A stretch of DNA of 64,000 bases from an uncultured Hungatella sp. (lineage in GTDB: Bacteria > Bacillota > Clostridia > Lachnospirales > Lachnospiraceae). The notes beneath the pieces are model-generated. The model was not told where the DNA came from, searched no databases, and worked only from the letters and a program-made list of their open reading frames with translations. Below are positions 60,356-64,000 of the stretch, one piece after another. The stretch's first letter is position 1, and every line of letters starts with the position of its first letter. The DNA lies in NCBI GenBank assembly GCA_910586845.1, contig CAJUJV010000001.1, forward strand, positions 67,880 to 131,879, written 5' to 3'. Made by a program: the position numbers and the translations under genes.

Positions 60356-61195
60356 ATGAAAAGATTAGAGACCTTGTTTTACATCGTGATTGGAAATGTT
60401 TTTCTGGCTTTTGCCGTGTGCGCTTTTGTGGTTCCAAACAGGTTTATGCTGGGAGGTTCTACGGGGATCGCTCTGGCGGTTCAGTCCTGGATTCCGGCAC
60501 CCATCTCGGTGATCTCCGCTGTAGTGAACGTATCCCTGTTTTTGCTGGGATTTGTGTTTCTGGGAAAGCAGTTTGCCATGACCTCCCTGCTTTCTACGGT
60601 TATCTACCCGATCATTCTGGGATTTTTCGAAAAACTCCCTGTGGGCACCTGGTTTTCAGGGGATACCCTGCTCTGTGCCGTGTTCGCCGGAGTGATGATG
60701 GGAGGCGGAATCGGCCTGGTGATCCGGGCGGGAGGCTCCACGGGAGGCATGGATATTCCTCCCTGTATCTTACAGAAGTTAAAGGGAATTCCTGTGGGCA
60801 ATTCCATGATGGCGTTTGATATTCTGATCCTGGGCGTTCAGATCATGCGGGGCGGCTGGGACGGCATCCTCTACGGGATCGTGGTCATCGTCCTCACCTC
60901 CGCCATGGTCAACAAAACACTTCTCTCAGGAGAGCAGAAGATCGAGCTGATTATTATTTCTCCCCGCTATGAGGAGATCTGTCAGGCGATTCTGAAGGAA
61001 CTGGACAGCGGCGTGACCTTTCTCAACATCGAGACAGGCTATCAGAAGGAGCGGCAGAAAGCCGTATTCAGCGTGGTGTACGGAAAACAGTATGCCGGAT
61101 TTCGGGATAAGGTGCTGTCCATCGACCCCAGCGCCTTTATTGTGGCCGCGCCGGTGATGAACGTGAATGGGCGGGGGTACACCCTGGCCAGGTAG
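60356..61195 (+). CDS. YitT-family (DUF161/DUF2179) membrane protein
   Basis: A 279-residue protein with five or so membrane helices (about 1-185), including FVVPNRFMLGGSTGIAL and GGGIGLVIRAGGSTGGMDIPP, the repeated GGsTG motifs of the YitT family. A C-terminal cytoplasmic DUF2179 domain follows (about 190-279: IELIIISPRYEEICQAILKE, GVTFLNIETGYQKE). Family function is unknown. ATG 60356 follows GGAGG at 5 bases. It is probably activated by the neighbouring Crp/Fnr protein and ends before a strong bidirectional hairpin. Confidence 0.88.
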   Translation: MKRLETLFYIVIGNVFLAFAVCAFVVPNRFMLGGSTGIALAVQSWIPAPISVISAVVNVSLFLLGFVFLGKQFAMTSLLSTVIYPIILGFFEKLPVGTWFSGDTLLCAVFAGVMMGGGIGLVIRAGGSTGGMDIPPCILQKLKGIPVGNSMMAFDILILGVQIMRGGWDGILYGIVVIVLTSAMVNKTLLSGEQKIELIIISPRYEEICQAILKELDSGVTFLNIETGYQKERQKAVFSVVYGKQYAGFRDKVLSIDPSAFIVAAPVMNVNGRGYTLAR

Positions 61196-61218
61196 ATTGA
61201 ATGATGAATTTGGTAAAA

Positions 61219-61253
61219 GCGGCTGAAAACCTCAAGTCCAGGTTTTCAGCCGC
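61219..61253. terminator. Bidirectional terminator between YitT and flavin reductase genes
   Basis: GCGGCTGAAAACCT and AGGTTTTCAGCCGC form a perfect 14-bp stem with a 7-base loop between two convergent genes. Confidence 0.8.
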
Positions 61254-61276
61254 GAAATCATTTAGATCGGATGATG

Positions 61277-63115
61277 TTATTCCTCAGCCGCCGCGTTGGC
61301 TCCGGCGACTCTTCCAAAATACACCGCCGAGCCGATGGCCATGCCGCAGCAGGGATACTCGGTGCCGAACAGTCCGGTAAAGGCTACCTCCCCGGCCGCG
61401 TACAGCCCTTTGATAGGCTGATCCTGGGTATCCAGAACCTGGGAATTCTCATTGATTCCCAGACCGCCGAAGGTGACGGAGGAGCCGGGATTCATGGCAA
61501 TGGCATAGTAGGTGTCGCCTTCCAGAGGAATCATATATTCCGCTGGTTTTCCAAAATCTTCATCTTCGCCTTTGGCGCACAGTTCATTGTAGCGGTCCAC
61601 GGTGGCTTTCAAAACTGCCGGATCCATGGAAAGTTCCTGGGCCAGCTCTTCTACAGAGGCCGCTTTTACCGTGCTGTCCAGGGTAAGGCCATACTGCACT
61701 GTGGGATTGGGGTCATTGTCAGTGGCAATGTAGTATCCCTTGGGACTTTTGGCCTGAGCCAGAGCCTCGGCCACATGGGACTGGTAGGACCACTCATTGA
61801 CCACCCGTTCTCCGGATGCGCTGACAATCAGTCCTGACTCTTCATTGATTCCCACGCCGCAGGTGTAGCTGACATATACCAGCTGTAAACCTTCGCTCTC
61901 AAAGTTCTTGGCACCAATGGCCTCTGCCATCAAAAGTCCTTCACCGATGTTGCCTGCGGGCACAGAGGTATTTTTGTTGGAAGGGAGAAATTCCTGATAA
62001 CGGGACATCAACTCTTCACTGCTGGCATATCCGCCGGTGGCCAGTATCACTGCCTTGCCTTTCACTGTAATCTGTTTGCCGTCAGCTGTCTCTGCCTTGA
62101 CACCGGTTATGGAACCATCCTCTTCGGTGATCAGCTCTTTTCCACTGGTGTTATATACAAACCGCACGCCTAATTCTTCAGCTCTGTCATTGAGAGGAAC
62201 CATGATCTGACCGCCGTGGCCGCTGGTCTGACCGCCGCCGCCCTCGGAATTATGCACTCTCCACGGAGTGAGAGACGAGTGGATCGGCTCTACGTCCTTG
62301 ACCTTCATGCCGATGTCCTCCAGCCAGGTCAGATTTTCAGCGGAATTATCGCAGAAAAGCTTTAACAGATCTTCATCAATGAGACCTTTACTAAAGCTTA
62401 TCAGATAATCATACATCTGTTCAGGAGAATCTTCAAAATCCTGTTTGGTCTGCCATGAAGTCCCTGCCGCCAACACCTTGCCTCCGCTGCGGGTGGTGGA
62501 ACCTCCGGTAATTCCCTGCTTTTCAATGAGCACCACATCAGCGCCAGCTTCTGCCGCCGTGATTGCCGCGGACAGACCCGCGGCCCCGCCGCCTACGACC
62601 ACTACATCGGTTTCCATGTTGTCCTGGTAATCGAAAGAATCCGAAACCTGGGCCATGGATTTGGGATCGCCTCCTGCCTGTTCAATACAGTCGGACACGG
62701 CCCGCTTGATGGCCATACATGTGATGGTTGCCCCGGTGATGGAATCCACGTTTACACTCTGGGCTTTCACAATCTTTTCCGGCATGACTTCCACAGGAGT
62801 AGTGCTCATGCCGTAACCGATTCCGTAAGTCTCCACATGGTCTTTTACTGTGACATCGGTGATACTGTCCTCGTCAAAGGTCACTTCTACCGTCATATCC
62901 CCTTTCATGCCCGGGGTGGTTCCTGTGTAGGTGCCTGCGGTGTAAGTGCCTTCCTTCTCCTGGGTTGGCGCTTCTGTAGTCGGTGCCTCTGTAGCGGCCT
63001 CTGTAGTCGGCGCTGCTGTGGCAGTGGCCCCGGTGTCCTCTGTTTTTTGCCCGCAGGCAGTCATGGAGACAACCATGGATGCCGCAAGAAGAACTGCCAA
63101 GTGATTTTTCCTCAT
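61277..63115 (-). CDS. Lipid-anchored FMN/FAD reductase (FMN domain at N-terminus)
   Basis: A 612-residue surface lipoprotein. Lipobox MTACG (Cys21), a Thr/Glu/Ala/Pro linker (25-56), then an FMN-binding domain (about 57-150) ending in VDSITGATITC with the covalent-FMN Thr. The FAD reductase domain follows: VVVVGGGAAGLSAAITAAEAG near 171-191, GGSTTRSGGK and GERVVNEWSY. It lacks the QTHPT and GGNRLGGNA strings of the fumarate-reductase group and has FGTEYPCCGMAIG instead, so the acceptor is probably different from that of the 37736 protein. Transcribed after a TetR gene. Confidence 0.88.
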   Translation of the reverse strand: MRKNHLAVLLAASMVVSMTACGQKTEDTGATATAAPTTEAATEAPTTEAPTQEKEGTYTAGTYTGTTPGMKGDMTVEVTFDEDSITDVTVKDHVETYGIGYGMSTTPVEVMPEKIVKAQSVNVDSITGATITCMAIKRAVSDCIEQAGGDPKSMAQVSDSFDYQDNMETDVVVVGGGAAGLSAAITAAEAGADVVLIEKQGITGGSTTRSGGKVLAAGTSWQTKQDFEDSPEQMYDYLISFSKGLIDEDLLKLFCDNSAENLTWLEDIGMKVKDVEPIHSSLTPWRVHNSEGGGGQTSGHGGQIMVPLNDRAEELGVRFVYNTSGKELITEEDGSITGVKAETADGKQITVKGKAVILATGGYASSEELMSRYQEFLPSNKNTSVPAGNIGEGLLMAEAIGAKNFESEGLQLVYVSYTCGVGINEESGLIVSASGERVVNEWSYQSHVAEALAQAKSPKGYYIATDNDPNPTVQYGLTLDSTVKAASVEELAQELSMDPAVLKATVDRYNELCAKGEDEDFGKPAEYMIPLEGDTYYAIAMNPGSSVTFGGLGINENSQVLDTQDQPIKGLYAAGEVAFTGLFGTEYPCCGMAIGSAVYFGRVAGANAAAEE

Positions 63116-63132
63116 TTTTTCTCCTTTCTTTC

Positions 63133-63220
63133 CCCTGACTCCGGCCGAAAGGCCAAAGTGGTATCCTTTAGGATTTCCCTGACTCCGGCCGGAAGGCCAA
63201 AGTGGTATCCTTTAGGGTTT
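63133..63220. repeat. 44-bp tandem duplication between TetR and flavin reductase genes
   Basis: Copies 63133-63176 and 63177-63220 differ at only two positions. Each has CCGGCCGGAAGGCC-type symmetry followed by AAAGTGGTATCCTTTAGG. The second copy covers the last codons and stop of the TetR gene. A related fragment, TACTTTGGCCGGAAGGCC, occurs inverted at the window's right edge. Confidence 0.9.
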
Positions 63221-63796
63221 CTTTGATATCGGCGTGAAACTGTCGCGGATGAGCTGGTGACACTGTTGTTTAATGTCTTCGCTTTTCCATAGATCCGGTT
63301 CCTGCTGAAAGCCATGATACAGTCCCTGGGCGATCCCGTAATAAATCCGGGACAGGAGAGAGACGGGCAAATCTCTTAACTCGCCTTTTTCCGAGCCTTC
63401 TTTTACCACTTTTTCTATGGCCTTATACATCTCCTCACGATAGTAGGGGGTGTGTTCTCTGGCGGATGAGAAGGTTTGGTACATTTGCTCGATCCTGGCC
63501 TCTTTTGGGTGGCTTAGAAGATAGTCAATGATATTGTCCATACGGCGGCACAGTTTATCGATGGTATTTTTCTGTTCTTCCACACCTTCTTCGCAGGCTC
63601 GGATATCCATGTCATAGCAGTATCTGTAAACTTGTTGTACCAGATCCTCTTTTGACTTGAAGTACAGATACACGGTTCCTTTGGCTATGCCCGCTGTCTG
63701 AGCAATATCTTGTACGGAAGTGGTCTCAAAACCTCTTTCTGAAAAGAGATCCATGGCAGCTTCCAGAATATGTTGGTATTTTCCTGATTCTTCCAC
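63212..63796 (-). CDS. TetR/AcrR-family transcriptional regulator
   Basis: A 194-residue regulator. The N-terminal HTH is ILEAAMDLFSERGFETTSVQDIAQTAGIAKGTVYLYFKSKEDLV (residues 10-53), followed by a helical ligand-binding domain including DNIIDYLLSHPKEARIEQMYQTF. Its promoter carries a perfect 20-bp palindrome, indicating autoregulation. The flavin reductase gene downstream on the same strand (97 bases) is the likely co-regulated target. Ligand unknown; it may be the reductase substrate. Confidence 0.93.
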   Translation of the reverse strand: MEESGKYQHILEAAMDLFSERGFETTSVQDIAQTAGIAKGTVYLYFKSKEDLVQQVYRYCYDMDIRACEEGVEEQKNTIDKLCRRMDNIIDYLLSHPKEARIEQMYQTFSSAREHTPYYREEMYKAIEKVVKEGSEKGELRDLPVSLLSRIYYGIAQGLYHGFQQEPDLWKSEDIKQQCHQLIRDSFTPISKKP

Positions 63797-63843
63797 CAGA
63801 GGTCCTCCTTTCTGATGGCCATATTGTTGGCTGGTGACTGTAT

Positions 63844-63863
63844 ATGACTGACCGGTCAGTCAT
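63844..63863. promoter_or_regulatory. Perfect TetR operator
   Basis: ATGACTGACCGGTCAGTCAT is an exact 20-bp palindrome. It lies about 50-65 bp upstream of the TetR start and immediately downstream of the -10, over the transcription start, a repressing position. Confidence 0.8.
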
Positions 63864-63869
63864 AAGGTT

Positions 63870-63898
63870 AGAGTATCATATTGCTATTTTTTTGTCAA
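63870..63898 (-). promoter_or_regulatory. Promoter of TetR gene
   Basis: On the - strand TTGACA (complement of 63893-63898), a 17-bp spacer ending in TGA and TACTCT (complement of 63870-63875). Confidence 0.65.
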
Positions 63899-63972
63899 TC
63901 CTGTTTTTGCTATTTTGGGGAAATTAATATACAACATATATGGAACCATTTTCTAATTTCCATGAATCCCCT

Positions 63973-63990
63973 ACTTTGGCCGGAAGGCCT
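63973..63990. repeat. Partial copy of the 44-bp repeat, inverted
   Basis: TACTTTGGCCGGAAGGCC shares the ACTTTGGCC block with the reverse complement of the 63133-63220 repeats. Its continuation lies beyond the window. Confidence 0.4.
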
Positions 63991-64000
63991 GTTGTGGGAT

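Noticed and set aside
63112..63315. 67-codon - strand frame across the 44-bp repeats
   Set aside because: It reads the TetR C-terminus in another frame and the repeat itself. No independent support.
63961..64000. Possible rightward gene starting at the window edge
   Set aside because: There is an ATG but no ribosome site, and only 13 codons are visible, within repeat sequence.

Overview
The window looks like chromosomal DNA of a spore-forming anaerobic Firmicute, most likely a member of the Lachnospiraceae (Clostridia). The reasons are strong AGGAGG-type ribosome sites, GC-rich (roughly 50-55% by eye) housekeeping genes read mostly on the + strand, a YyaC spore protease, a DnaD/DnaI-type helicase-loading pair, MutS2, a CBS-domain manganese pyrophosphatase, a lactose/cellobiose-family PTS, and lipoproteins with Thr/Ala- or Glu/Ser/Thr-rich linkers. 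I see no tRNA, rRNA, CRISPR array or intact insertion sequence.

Layout. 1-2766: a divergent sugar locus, with the start of a GH1 6-phospho-beta-glucosidase on the - strand and a cellobiose-type PTS (IIC, an unknown two-helix membrane protein, IIA, IIB) on the + strand. 2863-9251: small phosphatases, MTA/SAH nucleosidase, glucose-6-phosphate isomerase and three conserved proteins of unknown function. 9258-18798: YyaC behind a forespore-type promoter, a LysM protein with what looks like a degenerate MPN domain, a membrane-anchored DUF5711 protein, transketolase, glucokinase, CBS-pyrophosphatase, a lone HicB-like protein, a flavin reductase and a shikimate-kinase-like protein. 18835-22601 (- strand): a class A penicillin-binding protein with a very long coiled-coil tail plus a small membrane protein. 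22775-29725: AIM24-like protein, fructokinase, MurC, a cluster of perfect DnaA boxes, the DnaD/helicase-loader operon and PRPP synthetase. 29740-32941: LysR regulator, DUF6282 hydrolase and MatC/SLC13-type permease. 33005-37524 (- strand): mutS2 with a two-component system. 37736-44938: an exported flavin reductase, a HAD phosphatase, an HtrA-like protein with no catalytic triad, the YhaM nuclease and an RNA uracil methyltransferase. 44939-45513: a small AT-rich island with gene fragments and a possible structured RNA. 45514-52393: a run of exported or lipid-anchored proteins, a P-loop kinase, a metallophosphoesterase-GDPD fusion and a frameshifted esterase. 52613-58396: a 1,927-residue helicase/nuclease that could be a defence protein. 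58596-61195: a flavin oxidase, a NUDIX fragment, a Crp/Fnr regulator and a YitT-type protein behind a probable Crp/Fnr site. 61277-63796: a TetR regulator with a perfect palindromic operator and a second exported flavin reductase, separated by a 44-bp tandem duplication.

How the parts fit. Much of the left half is sugar metabolism: PTS uptake and phospho-glycoside cleavage, glucokinase, fructokinase, Pgi, transketolase and PRPP synthetase. These feed glycolysis, the pentose phosphate pathway and nucleotide synthesis. The middle joins cell-wall synthesis (MurC, the penicillin-binding protein) to replication control (DnaA boxes, DnaD, helicase loader). The right half is enriched in surface proteins and in accessory or decaying genes. 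The two lipid-anchored flavin reductases suggest use of electron acceptors outside the membrane. The observations I rate highest are the DnaA-box cluster in front of the helicase-loading operon, the large helicase/nuclease, the pseudo-MPN-LysM protein, the triad-less HtrA protein, the penicillin-binding protein tail, the Crp/Fnr site near -41 of the YitT gene, and the possible structured RNA near 45.3 kb.
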